Position numbers and translations under genes: made by a program. Below, piece after piece: positions 1 to 13,160 of a stretch of DNA of 64,000 bases (positions are counted from its first letter, which is position 1; each line of letters begins with the position of its first letter). Location: contig CM063106.1 of the NCBI GenBank assembly GCA_031841125.1, forward strand, positions 7,626,001 to 7,690,000, in the 5' to 3' direction. The notes beneath the pieces are model-generated. The model was not told the origin of the DNA and searched no databases. It saw nothing but the letters and a program-made list of their open reading frames with translations. This DNA is from Acanthococcus lagerstroemiae. Lineage: Eukaryota; Arthropoda; Insecta; Hemiptera; Eriococcidae.

Positions 1-3000
1 AAGTATGCGAAATAACGGGGGAAAATATGTATTTATTGGCGTATTCTTTCACGGGAATTTTTCAACTTTTGGACACTTCTCTCTAACATTGTCCAGCCAT
101 GTGCTACATTTCACCTGTCCTCTGAATTAATAATAATATTGAGTAAATAATACCGAAGTATAGAAACAGTAATAATAAAAAGGATGCGTGGCAGAATGGA
201 ACGATGAAAAAAAAAAGTTTAAATAGGGCGATCTGTTGGCTTAAAAACAAGTTGTGCAAAATTATAGCGAAAAATATTAAAATCTTTCTTAAACAATTTT
301 AAGTTTACAATTGAGGTTGAGAATTTTGCCTGAAAAATACGAATAATGACTGTAATTTGGGCTGAATCCTTTTTGGTTACACCCCGAGGGTTCAGATCCG
401 TGAAATACTTTCAGAATTGAATTCAACGACCTTCAAACCTATAAATCAACACCAATCTCAAATTTTATTTTCCTAGCCTTTCCCCTCGTTTTGAACCTCC
501 ATGAGGGACATCGATTCTAATCGCTACCATGTTTCATTAGAGATGCTGAATTTTTAACGCTAAGAAAATTAACGATTCATTAAATTTGTCTAATTAAATT
601 CGGCTCTTGTGCGCCCCTGATCCGATCGATCTGAATTTTGATATAAATTTATTTGATCTTATCAAAATCGATCTGGGGCGAGGGTGTCCCCGACAAAATG
701 AATTTGGTAAGAGAAAATGGTGACACTTGATTTCTTATAGGCATAATTTTTGGCCTAAAATTTAAAATTTCATAAAGATTTCAAAACTTTACTGAAATTT
801 TGCACATGTGGGTTAAATCAAAGGGCAACAAAAGCTCCCTAATTGTTGAAAAAATTCCAAAAATTGGTTTTTCCCATTTGTACTTGGCCCTAATTGATAG
901 CATATTCTTCAAGAAATAAGAAGATAAGAAACCTAATCTCTGAAAAGTGTGCAACAGAAAGGAAGATTTAAAATTGAATAAAGAACTTATTTCTAGATGA
1001 AAACGAAATACAAATTTGTAATAGAAATCGGCAATAAAAATTAGTTCCTAACGCCCCCCCCCCCCATAATCTGATTTACTTCAATTTAAAACTCGGTTGT
1101 TACTACAACAGGATACACCACTTAATAAAATTTCAGCTACATAGCTGAAATATAATTCTCACTATCATAGGGCTATTCGATCACAGAATTTGGAGACATT
1201 GAGTAACCCTGGTTCCTGATCGAACAGACTAGTTGGGCTCATGTTCGAACCAAACCATATTGGGGCTGTTCAAGTTCATTATACGAATTTTAGCTGACTG
1301 TGTCAATAATTAAAGATGGTTAGAGCGTCGGACAACACCATTTCCTCTCACTCCTCTCCGAATGGTCCGATCAGAACTCAACCCTCGTTTTATTTGTGTG
1401 CATAATTTATCAAAACTCCAGTCTGCTAACTCAATTACCTGCAACTATCGCTATTGTTGGACATACTCAAATCAAACAAAAACCAAGAACATCACGGCCA
1501 TTGATTTAGCCCACCCATCGTTTGCCAAAAAATGGGGGGAAATAATTGTAGGCTTCTCTTGCGCAATTGAGGGCTTCCTAGTTGCAAAATGTTTGCCCAC
1601 TCATGCTATTTGCATTCAGTACGCCTTTGTGTATACGAGTAACATTCACGATTATAACATTATGTAGAATTCAATTAAGCTCAAATTCATTTTTGAGCTC
1701 GTGCAAGAAGATTTGCGTGAGTGTAGTATTCTTCGAACCTTCTAGCAGGCCGTGGTTCCTACTCTTTGGGAAGAAAGTGCCCATTTAGTGGCATCCTTCA
1801 ACTTTTGAAGGATGTAATTTGTATCCAGCACGTGAGTTCGAAGGATAACGAATTTGGTCGTAGAACGTTTTTATTAACTTCAAATGCGCGGTGGGAATAA
1901 AAGTTAATATTTGTAAATAAGATTTGTTAATCGAATTGAAGACAAAGAAGAAGAAAAAACAATTTCGAAAAAGATTTGAATTGCGTGGAGTCGTAGCTAC
2001 ACCAGCTTTACAAATGCGCAGCATTTCTTTGTAGTTCAAGCAACCGAAGACAGAAAAATAATGTCTTTTTGAGCGGTGCTTCGTTTATTTCGAAAAGCTT
2101 GACAAGTCAAATGCATTTCATCCTATCCGAAATTTTTTTCTTGTTCGGGTGTTTACACGAAATAGCACGCAGAAATCTTTACGGAGCTCAGTTCACTCAG
2201 TCTACGTATATTAGTTTCCGGTTGTAAGGCTCGTTATTTTTAAGCATGCGGATGCATTTTTCTAAAAAATAAGTAAAATTTGAGAACGGACGTCCCGTTT
2301 TGCAAAGGAGGTAAAATATCATGTGTGGGGTTCTAGATGACACTCTCATGACTTTCGAACTTTTGCTTTTAGCCCAAATTCTTCAAAGTCTTTTCGACGC
2401 GAACATCTCAGTATTCGAATACAAGAAACACAGTACGGTTAATATTTCTAAACCACGGTTCGAAACAATGTGGAATAAAATTTGTAAATTATTCATATCG
2501 CGAAAAATTTGTATTTTGTTCATTTGTGGAAATACAAACATTGAGGCAGCGAGTTCATATTTACATAGGAAGTCCTCACGCAATGAGAAAATCGATTTTC
2601 ATAACCATTAGTAGAAAATGTATGCATCGATTCAGCTATGCTGTTTATAATAGTACCTCATTTCAATTTGAAAACTCTAGAAATTAGTGCTTGACAATTG
2701 TAGTGGTGGAGAGCATAGGGAAAATGGAACTTTCACAACATCAAGTTGGGAAGTTCAAATTTAGCAGTTTCTGCCATATATCAAATGAAGCTTTTGTTCG
2801 TGCATCAACTATCTGTACACTCCCGCTACCATCCGTCTTTCTCCATGAATATTTTTTACAGAGTGACAAATGATAGTAGTCCTTTTCTCAACTTGAGTCA
2901 ACTGGACACATATAAGAAAAGAGTATCGTTCATGAAATTACGTCTTCTTGAAAAGTCGATAAGTGCTTTGTTGATTGTGTAGTAATCAGAAATATCAACA

Positions 3001-3399
3001 CTTTTTTCAGTAGGTGCTTATCTAACAAAAATTCGATCAGTGTAAATAATAGAAGGGTTGTTGGAATTTTTTCTGATGCAGTTTAATTCTTGTGGAGTAG
3101 AACTAGTGAATAGTCCTAATGAATCCTTGTGAATTTCATTAGGCGATAAACATTTATGTATAGTATCATGATAATATCTAGCAAAGGTGAAGGATTCAAC
3201 TTTCAACTAAAATTTTCAGCAAAATTTGATTTAAAGAAGTCCCTTGGTGCCAATTCGACCACAAAATGACACTTTTAGCCCTTGACCTTTTCGATTTTGG
3301 CCAAGCTGGCAGGAGGGCTTCAGTATATTCCAGTAGTTAACCTGCGAAGCAATTTGGAAAAATATTAATTCGGTTTCCAATTTTCGATGTTTTCAAAAA
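1..3399. other. No gene recognised
   Basis: AT-rich sequence with only short chance open frames. A run of C lies near 1053-1065. An imperfect inverted repeat around 603-685 pairs GATCGAT..TTTTGATA with its reverse complement. No domain, splice-bounded exon or transposon end could be recognised. Confidence 0.5.
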
Positions 3400-4998
3400 T
3401 GACGAAATAATGTCAGCACATTTCAGCACAATGCGAGCACAGTTCATTAATACAGTTTCAGACTTCAAATCGCCTATTGGGGGGCAGGCATTTCTCCAGC
3501 CCCCATGGTAGTTCTCCCTTTTTGGGGACAGCACAGTTTGGCACAATTCGAGCACAATTCATTAACATAATTTTAGCCTCAAACCACGTGGGGGCTGGGG
3601 GCGGCTTTTCTCGTGCCTCCCATGCTGGTTCTCCCATTTAGGGGGCAGCACAATTGGAATGAATGTCAGCACATTTCGGCACAACTCGAGCACAATTTGT
3701 TAACACAGTTTCAGCCCTCAAATCACAACTTGGGGGCAGGCATTTCTCCAGCCCCCCGTGGTGATGCTCTCATTTAGGTGGAAGCACAATTCGAAATAAT
3801 GTCAGCATATTTTGGCACAATTCGAACACAATTTGTTAACACACTTTCAGCCCTCAAATCGCAAATTTCTCCAGCCCCCCGTGGTGGTTCTCTCATTTAG
3901 GTGGAAGCACAATTCGAGAATAATGTCAGCACATTTCGGCACAATTCGTTAACACAATTTTAGCTCTCAAACCGCAAGTGGGGGCTGGGAGCAGCTTTCT
4001 CTCGTGCCTCCCATGGTGGTTCTCCCATTTAGGGGGCAGCACATTTGGAAATAATGTCAGCACATTTCGGCACAATTCGAGCACAATTCGTTAACGTAGT
4101 TTCAGCCCTCAAATCGCAACTTAGGGTCAGGCATTTCTCCAGCCCCCCATGGTGGTTCTCCCATTTAACGGGCAGTATATTTCGAAATAATGTCAGCACA
4201 TTTCGACACAATTCATTAACACAGTTTCAGCCTCAAATCGCAACTTGGGAGCAGGCATTTCTCCAGCCCCCTCCCCATGGTCGTTCTTTATTTTGGGGGA
4301 CAGCACAATTCAAAATAATTTCAGCACAATTCGGCGCAATTCGAGCACAATTCATTAACACAATTTTAGCTCTCAACTCGCAATTGGGGGTTGGGGGCGG
4401 CTTTTCCCGTGCCTTCCATGGTGGTTCTCCCATTTAGGGGGCAACACAATTGGAAAGAATGTCAGCACATTTCGGCACAATTCAAACACAATTCGTTAAC
4501 ACAGTTTCAGCCCTCAAATCGCAGCTTGGGGGCAGGCATTCCTCTAGCCCCCCATGATGGTTTTCCCTTCTAGGGACGGCACAATTAAAAATATTGTCAG
4601 CACAAATCGGCACATTTCGATACAATTTCAGCACAATTCAGTAACACAGTTTCAGCTCTCAAACTGCAACTTGGGGGGGGGGGGCAGCACAATTCGAAAT
4701 ATTGTCAGCACAATTCGAGCACAATGCGTTAACACAATTTCAGCTCTCAAATCGCAACTTGGGGGGCAGCACAATTTGAAATAATGTCGGCACATTTCGG
4801 CACACTTTGAGCACAATTCGTTAACACAGTTTCAGCCCTCAAATCGCAACTTGGGGGCAGGCATTTTCCCAGCCCCCCATGATGATTCTCCCATTTGGGG
4901 GGGCAGCACAATTCGAAATAAAGTCAGCACGATTCGGCACAATTCGAGCACAATAATTCGTTTATATAGTTGCAACCCTTAAATCCAAATTGGGGGCC
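3400..4998. repeat. Tandem satellite of ~133 bp units with three-unit higher-order pattern
   Basis: About 13 units follow one another. Each carries GTCAGCACATTTCGGCACAA, an AATTCGTTAACACA stretch, a CTCAAATCGCAACTTGGGGG stretch and a C-rich segment. Unit starts fall near 3411, 3531, 3664, 3801, 3924, 4056, 4191, 4320, 4461, 4595, 4704, 4786 and 4922, so the usual period is 120-141 bp, with two short units (109 and 82 bp). Two unit types occur. Type A has GGCAGGCATTTCTCCAGCCC. Type B has GGGGCTGGGGGCGGCTTTTC with CGTGCCTCCCATGG. Type B recurs near 3590, 3981 and 4388, that is every third unit. Open frames inside the array are by-products of the repeat. Confidence 0.93.
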
Positions 4999-5019
4999 TT
5001 TTGAAATGGACCTTCCTGG

Positions 5020-5095
5020 AGGGAGTGCCGAGTTGGTAGCACTGCTACTGTAATACGGTATGCTGCTCTGTGTAGGTACGAGCTCGCTGTCATGT
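5020..5095 (+). other. Possible decayed tRNA-like (SINE head) sequence
   Basis: An A-box-like GTGCCGAGTTGGTAGCAC is followed about 45 nt later by a weak B-box-like AGGTACGAGCTC. The spacing is right for a pol III promoter of a tRNA, but the B box is poor and no cloverleaf was worked out. A chance match is quite possible. Confidence 0.2.
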
Positions 5096-5099
5096 ACGT

Positions 5100-7300
5100 T
5101 GCACGATTCCGATGGTACGGTTGCGGTCTACCAATGTTGTTGTTCACGTTATATTCTATTACACGTTTCTGAAGTTACACTTGTGTTATAATTTGCATTG
5201 CGTCTACGAAAGTTGGTGTTCGACGATACGACTGATGGTTGCAAACCAATATATACCTATGAATCTATCCATACGTAACCAATGCACCATTAAAGTACCC
5301 TCATGCGACAAAGCCAATACTCTTGAGTAACACCCTGCACATAGTAAACGAGAATAACTTTAAAATTTTCTTCTAGGAAACACATGCACTGATTTGCGAG
5401 TAAATGTATTCTAAAAAGGCATTCTCGGAATACTGTAATTGGGTACTATTGTTTGTAACTCAATAGTAAATAATTACCCGAGCGAATACGTATTCGCATT
5501 ATTCGCGATCAGTGCCACGAAGGATACGTGTTTATCCTAATGCAAATAGAAAAAGAATCCTTCGAGTAGGGAATGCTCGCCGTTTAACACATCTGAAAAA
5601 TGAAAACAGGAAGTAAAACTTTTCTCCATGTTTCCACCCATTTTTTTTTTTTTTCAATGTATTATTTCGCTACTCGTATCTCGTGTCGTTTTTCCTTACA
5701 ATCGCATACTCGATATACTAGTTGTCTAACCGAACTCGTTAATATTTTTTCTGCTCCCAGTATAACCGCCATATAAATTTGAATTATTTACAGCAAACTT
5801 TTCTTTATAGCGTAAACTTTCTCTTTCTTATTTCTTTCGTGAATTCTATTTTCCTTTTCTCTCTGGTAACGAAAAACGAACACTTTTAATCGTAACAATA
5901 ACTTATAATTTCTCGTCGATAATAACGATTTTTTCGCCCAACTTTGCTGTATTAAATGTACTTTCGTGACGTGGAAAAATTTTAATGCCTTTCCTTGATG
6001 AATGTGCACGAATCATTTGATAACACGACGGCAATAAAAAAATACATCGGGAAATGCGAACTTTTCAAAGGATAAGCTCCCCATTGAAATCGAGTCAAAA
6101 AGGAACTCTGAAACTTTAGAGCAGTATCCAAAATAACCAAACTCATTTCCCTGCGAGTCGATCCCATTCAATTTTAATTATGGCTTAATTAATTCGTTAG
6201 CTTGTTAATCAGCGCGATGTGAACCTCTCGTCTGCCGCTATATCGTCTTGTAATTTAAAGCATTAGGTACATTCACGTATACTTTGTAACATAAGCAATG
6301 TGCAATTGGAAATACTAATTATTTAAAGTACCACACTGTTTCTGAGAATAAGTGGCCCTGTATGTTTTCCGAATACATTCTGCATCATTTCTCGAATAGT
6401 TGCGTTTCTGCATTTTCAAGGGCTTCATCATTTCTGTTGGGTTTAAAAACACCCCAGCCAAGATTTTTTTGAAGTTGAATTGAGGATCACAAACTCAATT
6501 TTGCTTTAAGAAATCCTAAAAATCGAGTTGACCAAAAATATTGGTTTGATTCAAAAAAATTATTTTTATTAGTATACCACCCGAATACCTACTTGCACTT
6601 TCATGAAGGAAAAATTTCCAAGGTCAATGGTTCCATTTTGAACTTTTGTAAAAAGTGAACTTATGAAATTAGTCATCTCGAACACGTATCCGACTCAGAG
6701 AGAACTGGTAGATGATTCTGTAGACCTGCGATATAAAATATTACTTGAACGTGATTTCCGACCATATTACCTACCTGGCTCCTTAACTTTAATAGGTACT
6801 TGGTGTGGTGGGACGTATGGCGATGCACGCATGCCAAAGTGGCCCCTATGACACCGCACCCCCGGCCACAGGAACTACCCTTTCGAGTATCGCGTCAGTG
6901 ACCGGAGGGACGCTTTTAATAGGTACTTGGCAGAAAGCCAAAAAAATTGTATTTCCTCAATTCCTACAAGGCTTTTTTGAAATAAGGAGAATACATCTGA
7001 CTGAGCGAACTCAGTCCCTAGTTTACCGTTATTAAAGAAATTATTCGTTCAAAGTTGCTAGAATATCAGATAGGTCAGTTAATTGGAGAAACACTATGGA
7101 AAACTGAGCCTTGTAGGTTACTTTTTCAAAATGGTAAAATGTAGCTGACGTTTTTTCTCTGGTTGTAAAGGTAAACGATACAGTGTGAAATAACTAGTAT
7201 GAATATGGATTTTTCATTTACCTCTTCATTTAGTAGGAAAATACGATTAAAAGACTGGGATTTTAAGCATATATAACCGAAAATTCCTCCTGTCAAAGTA
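5100..7300. other. No gene recognised
   Basis: AT-rich sequence with a poly-T run near 5641. The string TTTTAATAGGTACTTGG, or a close form of it, occurs twice (near 6787 and 6914), flanking a short repeat listed separately. Nothing else could be recognised. Confidence 0.5.
6795..6885 (+). repeat. Dispersed repeat, copy 1
   Basis: The segment with CGTATGGCGATGCACG followed by ACACCGCAC matches 30375-30450 in the same orientation with substitutions. The family is not recognised. Confidence 0.6.
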
Positions 7301-7301
7301 T

Positions 7302-7775
7302 TTTATATACTTTTACTACTGGGTATACTTGAGCGAAAACCGTAACACTCCCCCCACACGCTCCCACGACACGCTTTTGCAACTATGACGTTATCATCTT
7401 ATATGCTTTTACTACTGAGTATACTTGAGCGAAACCCATAACGCTCCCCCCGACATGCTCCTCCCGACACGCTCGGGTTACTATGATGTCATCATCTTAT
7501 ATACTTGTACTACTGGGTATACTTGAGCGAGAACCGTAACACTCCCCCGACACACTCCATTTTATATGTTTTTACTACTGGGTATACTTGAGCGAAAATG
7601 GTAACGCTCCCCCGACATTCTGCTGTTACTATGACATCATCATCTTATATGCTTTTACTACTGGGTATACAATACACTTGAGCGAAAACCGCAGACGCTC
7701 CCCCAGACACGCTCCTGTTATACTTACATATATGCTTTTACTACTGAGTATACTTGAGCGAAAACCGTGTTTTGT
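7302..7775. repeat. Tandem repeat, six units of 65-100 bp
   Basis: Units share TTTTACTACTGGGTATACTT followed by GAGCGAAAACCGTAAC and a CTCCCCC-rich stretch. They begin near 7302, 7398, 7495, 7560, 7643 and 7728. Spacing varies because the C-rich segment differs in length. Open frames across it are repeat artefacts. Confidence 0.88.
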
Positions 7776-8280
7776 ACCAAACGTTTGGGTTTTACCATTT
7801 CCTAGCATTTTGTCTGAATTTCTTATCAATCGTGAAACTGGAGACGTCTAAATAATATTCGTGTGACCCGAAGCTCGACCATACGATGGTATGTGAAGCG
7901 CGAAGCGCGGCAGGATTCGTAAAATCCGGAGCGCAGCAAGCATGTAATTTTGATGGGTAGCTATAATCATAGTTCATTCATGTCTACCGGTACAGAAACA
8001 TACAAGGACAATTAACTTGTTTGTAGGAAAAGTCTCTCGGAGCTTGCAATTTTCAATACGTGAATTGTGCTTGCAAGTTGAGTAGTAAAAATTGGAGGAC
8101 AGGGGAGTAAGCATCGCAATCCTATTTAAATAGGGGAATATATACGAGTAAAAAATTTGCACAGGAATAAAGTACACAGGAAAATAATTAGAAATCCCAC
8201 ACATTTAAAATGAAAATCACGAGATCCGTCACACACAGCATTTATTGGTGTATGAACGAGATATTTTTTTCACAAGAGGG

Positions 8281-8640
8281 GAGGATCTCGTAAAGGTAGT
8301 GATTAGGGCAGGAGTTGGTGATTGAGGAGGGGTTGAGATGAGGGATGTGATGGGGTAAAGGGGTCATAGTGAGGGAGACCCGGAGTATGTGTGAATTCTT
8401 GGTGGAGAAGGAGGTTCTAGTTGTGAAGGGAATTTATGGTTAGAGAGGGGGTCTTATTGGAAAAGGGGATCGTGAGGAAAAGCTTCGTTGTGAGGGTTGT
8501 GTTGGACAAGAGGACTCGTGCGGGAGAAGAGGCACGGTGTGGGGGAGAAGATACGTGTTGGAGTTGGAGGCTCGGAAGGAGAGGTCTCGTGATGAAGGAG
8601 GATGCCCGATGTGAGGGAGAGGGCTGAGGGTGGTGATTAG
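8281..8640 (+). repeat. G-rich, purine-biased low-complexity tract
   Basis: About 360 bp of degenerate GTGAGGG, GAGGAGG and GATGAGGG words with almost no C on the plus strand. No fixed period was found. The short open frame here (8436-8627) is compositionally driven and not supported as a gene. Confidence 0.7.
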
Positions 8641-9099
8641 TGTCTTTTTCATTTCAGGTTCCTATTCGAAAATGATAAGGAATGGCGGCGTTTTCGCCTC
8701 CTCTTTTACAAATGCACCTTCAGAAAAAAAAACCTACCGACGATCTGAGACTTCTAAGAGATCTAACCCACTCATCCTGGCCTAAAATATCAAATTGAGG
8801 GATGTAGTCCATAATGCTAAATTTTTTATTTGTCATAAACATTAAATTCCCTACAATTAACGGGCGTTTTAAATATAGTTCGTGATTTTTTTTTCTCGGG
8901 TTTATTTGTCTTTCTACAGTTCATTCGTCATTTTCCCGTTCACGTTTTTTTTTTTAACCGGGAAATATTTATTTTCTGGCTGTATATAAATTTTTCGTGT
9001 GGAAAGAGTTTATTGTGAATTTAATTTTTCATTCCTGTGGTGACAGATGCATGCCATTTAAGTATACCCCTTTCAGCAAATTATTTACTCAATATGTGA

Positions 9100-9445
9100 T
9101 AATTTTTTAGAGATTCCAGTCAGACAACCATGAGCAGAAGTTGAATCTTATTAGATATAAAAAATTACAGACTACTAAAAATCCCACACTATATATGAAG
9201 ATGACGAAATCCTATCACGGAATTTTCTAATTTATACAATTTCTGTAGCGTAGACAAGCCCAGCTTCCAATCTCTTTCAGTGACCTGAAAATATTACTTC
9301 AGGATTGCTAATTTTAGAAGGAAAATTAAGAATTGTGTCACTGTTTTTGAGAGTGAGATGGGAAGGTAAGAAATCGTAAGAGATAATTTCCTAATACAAA
9401 TGCACCTAAATCCATTGTTTTCTTCACAAATCAATACCAGGATAT
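9100..9445 (+). repeat. Diverged direct repeat, copy 1
   Basis: Aligns along its length with 10041-10390. Shared stretches include CAGACAACCATGAGCA, an AATTTCTGTA block and AAATGCACCTAAATCCATTG. The family is unknown. A hAT-like element (9447-9792) sits directly after it. Confidence 0.65.
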
Positions 9446-9446
9446 G

Positions 9447-9792
9447 AGGCCCGTAGTCAGCCATCTGCAATAGGGGGTGCTGACTGTTTATCAAGGGAGG
9501 GGGCTTAAGGATACACATAGCATATAATGTGAAGATTTCTACGAGGCAGTGGTGTAGTCAGGGGGCGAAGGGGGTGAATGACACCAAGGCACCTGAAATT
9601 GAATGTAAAATATGCAAAAATGAGCAATGTTTCGCCTTTAAAACACGTTTTTTCGAAAATTCTTCGCTCGAGCAATAATACCTTCATTTTCATAAAATAA
9701 TCCTCTAATATCGACGATTATTAAAAAAATACCTCTATTATCGACTTTTTCTCCCATAAAAATCTTACTCTCCCCCCCCCCCCCCCCCCGAG
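9447..9792 (-). mobile_element. hAT-like non-autonomous element, inverted relative of 18391-18742
   Basis: Begins AGGCCCGTAGTCAGCCATCT and runs through GGGGGTGCTGACTGTTTA and GGATACACATAG. Its reverse complement matches 18391-18742 nearly throughout. The far end is blurred by a run of C near 9773-9789, so the boundary and any target duplication are uncertain. A 62-codon open frame inside it also occurs, altered, in the other copy and is not a gene. Confidence 0.75.
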
Positions 9793-10040
9793 AGTCCCAA
9801 ATTAGTGAACCAAATTTTTATTCTAAATTTTAAAATGTTCCAGTGATATTAATTCTCTACATCTTTTCTTTCTTTCTCGTTCAGCGTAATGATGATTTTT
9901 TTAATGGTGGTATCTTTGCCTAAGGGGGCTCAAGAGAGATACCGTTAGAGGGGGCTTATCCACAGCTTGCTCGGTCCTTATGGCTACGGAGCTGCAGGAT
10001 ATAATTATTCTGAACTCTTATACAGAATATTCACGGAGTG

Positions 10041-10390
10041 TCTAATTTCAATCAGACGACCATGAGCAACGCCCTATCTCAGTACTACAAAAACCTGCAG
10101 AGACTGTAAATTCCAACTACATGAATACGCCAAAATCCTTCTGCAACACGTTTTACTTGATTCAATTTCTGTATCCAGGACACGTTCAGCCTTTTCCCCT
10201 ACTAGTGATCCAATAAGATTACAGATGGGGAGAAGATTTCAGTAGGAAATCAGGCAACAGTATTCTGCAATCTGAGAGTAGGACGGACAGTTCAGTGAGC
10301 ATTTTAGTAGTCATGTCCTATTACAAATACACCTACATTCATTATTTTCTTGACAAATCATTACCAGAATATCATGATTCTGAGTAGTGA
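10041..10390 (+). repeat. Diverged direct repeat, copy 2
   Basis: Partner of 9100-9445 in the same orientation. Copy 1 is followed by a hAT-like insertion that is absent here. Confidence 0.65.
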
Positions 10391-12796
10391 GTACTCATGC
10401 AGAATGGTGGCTCAGTGTATTCTATGAGTGTAAGAATTTTTATCGGACACCATATTCTGTTCACAATATGGGACGCATGGAAAAAAGTTTCCAAAAATCA
10501 ATATTTTGAGGTAAACTTGGATTTTTGGAATTTTTTAAAGCAACATTGTAAGTTTTCTTACAGAAAATCCTATCATGTTGAACGCGACCCTTAAATATTC
10601 TTCAGTTTCAAAATAATGTTAGTGGGGTATTTTATCCCTAGTAGAATAGAATAAGCACTTTGGAGCGGAAGTTTTCGAGGAAAAAAACTTTTTTGAACCA
10701 CCCTAGTTTGAGGTAACACCCCCTCCCCCGCGATAAAATATGTCTGCAGTCTGCAAGAAGGGCTCGATACGAAGTCAGGTAAATCTGAATTCAGAAATAA
10801 TAATAATAATGAAGTATTTCCCTACGTATTATTGCTTAAATTGTATGATTACCCACTTTCTTTCCTCTCTACCCCTCCAAAAAAACAGGTACCTACTCCT
10901 GCAGTATCAGTCCTGAAAAAATGCAAACACGCCTACATATTCACCTTTTCACGTTTTTTCCACATGTTTGTTGAAACAGGAACAATTCAGTTTCGTGAAA
11001 CATCTTCCTACATAAAATTACCTACATAATGATACATACTAAACTATTTCATTCTTACTCCTAATACTGTACAAAAAGACTCTGAAATGTGTACTACTTA
11101 AGTGGGCATTTCTGCTAAGGGCTCAGAAATTCCAGGTCCGGCCCTGAGTACTCGCTACAATAAAAGTCTCTTAATTAGCGTCCAAAAAGGTATCGCGTTT
11201 TGATAAAGCGAGTTTTCTAATTCGAAATCGAGAAAAGGAAACTTTCTTTGATATAAGATAAGTACGCCGTAACGACAATGGTAACAAGGACTGCAAGTCA
11301 CCCTCCAAATTTGACGAACTACCGAAGAAACTTCCGAAGAGCTCTCATCGTATGAAGTTTTATCGTATTGTAGAATTACACAGATGTTTATGAAGAAAAC
11401 TTGCCTACGCTGTGTGTTGTATCTATCACAACTTCCTTTTCGTCAGTCTGGCGAAGAAAAATTATGGTCTAGAATTCTTTGTCAAACTTATCTCATACAT
11501 CTTCGTTTTAAAATGGTTCGGGTCTTTTCTAGATGAACAAAGTTGCCTGATTTCCTTGCAGATGAGAGGACATTCGAATAGGATTATTGTCGTTTGGTGA
11601 GTACTCAACTAGGATGCTCATAGTTTTTTGTTTATGGGTATCGTTTAAAATTCTGGTCTTGAACTGCCTTATAGAAAATCTCTATACGCAGAGAAAAACA
11701 GCGAATTCAAATTCGCCGCAGCCTACGCTTTTACTGAAAATAGTAGACGTTTCTGCTTCATTCATTTTTTAATCTTGAGTGGTATGAAAGCGGCTTCAAA
11801 AATCACCCGGGTATTCATGTATGAAATAGCGCAATGCTCGACTAATCGAATCTCTACTGCGGTTTACAGTCCAGGTAGCCTTCTTATTTTCCGTTTTAGA
11901 GAAACAAACCGAGTCTAAATCGCTTTTATTTAATCCACCAGCACAAATACTTTGTATTTGAACTGTAAAGTTTATTGGGAGATCGGTATCGTCGATACTA
12001 TTCCGCCTATCTGAAAAATAAGGTCCCCCATAATTTTCCCTTGTCTCGCTTTTTCTACTCCTTCGGTATTCGAATTAATTAAGGCAACTTCCGTTTTAAA
12101 TTCTCTCGACACCCATAATTTTCTGTTCTTCGTTTTACATTAGCTTTCGAATCGTTTCTCCCCATTAAGCCTTTCTCCAAATTTGAATAGCTAATTTCAA
12201 CCAAGTTCTCTTATTCATTGCTCGAGAGAAAACATAGAAGTTCGAAACTTTGAAAAATGACTGCAAAAGAATCGCCCAGGCCGTATAATCAAAATTAACA
12301 TCAGTTTGGATTGTAATAATGTAAGGGTGCATCTGTCAGTCACAAAAATTGTTACACCTTGAATTTAGCAACCCAGCTAATACATGAATTACAGCTTCGT
12401 GCGGATGCTACCTTCTTGATGATCTTACGAACCTTCATAAGTAAATTTGGTGAAAACGAAAGCAGGAACTAGAACTTGAAAATCAATCAGTAATCAAAAG
12501 TTTATGCTGAAAGTCGAACGTTTTCTGAAAAGTGAAAGCGAAAGCGGAAAGTTGAAAGATACTTTGAAAAACTGAAAGTCGAACGCCAAAGTTTTAATTT
12601 CACAAAAGCTGGAGCTGCAGCAGTAGTTTTATCGTTCGACTTCCAAGCTCCGGCAAGAACTCCTACCGCGATTTGGAACGTCTACAACGTCATGAGCTCT
12701 CTGCTTGACTTTGAATGCCACAGTTCCTGCAATCAAGATGTAGAACTACCAGAACAGAAAAATATATTCCGGATTCACTGATTTATTTCGATGAAA
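10391..12796. other. No gene recognised
   Basis: Near 11135-11146 the sequence CCAGGTCCGGCCCTG looks like the right end of a hAT element (reverse CAGGGCCGGAC), without a matching left end. From 12480 to 12600 degenerate GAAAGTCGAA and GAAAGCGAAAGCGG words occur, the same vocabulary as 44135-44601. Otherwise only chance open frames are seen. Confidence 0.45.
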
Positions 12797-13160
12797 CAGG
12801 GACGTACCGATAAGGGAGTGGAGGCAACGTACCGCCCCCCCCCCCGTAGGAATTTTTTCACTCTGCAGTTGGGAAAATTTTACTATTTCAGTCAGGTTTG
12901 GAAAAATCGAACAAGTCAAAAGGGTGTGTTTTCTTTTGCTTTGATACGTGGGAATTGAATTGAGAAGTTGAAAAAATCCAACAAGTTAAAGGTTTTTATT
13001 TTTGCTTTGATATTTGGGAATTTTGAGTTGAGTCAGTTGGAAAAATTCAACAAGTCAAAAGGTTTCTTTTTTTAGCTTGATACTTGGGAATTTTAAGTTG
13101 AGTCATTTGGGACTTTCACAATTTTTGCCCCCTCAGGAAAAACTCTTCGGTACGTCCCTG
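12797..13160. mobile_element. hAT-like MITE with internal ~73 bp tandem units
   Basis: Starts CAGGGACGTACCGA and ends TCGGTACGTCCCTG, a perfect 14-bp terminal inverted repeat. The interior has three imperfect units of about 73 bp built on AACAAGTCAAAAGG, TTTGCTTTGATA and TGGGAATTTTGAGTTGAG. A second copy with two units is at 15410-15739. The flanks (CGATGAAA and GATGGTAC) share GATG but not in register, so no target duplication is claimed for this copy. Confidence 0.85.

Noticed and set aside
4045..4437. A 130-codon open frame
   Set aside because: It lies inside the satellite and its translation repeats with the units.
3400..4998. A CRISPR array
   Set aside because: Units are ~133 bp, diverged and contiguous without unique spacers, in a eukaryotic context.
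8436..8627. Open frames on both strands of the G-rich tract
   Set aside because: They come from the near absence of stop codons in purine-rich low-complexity DNA.
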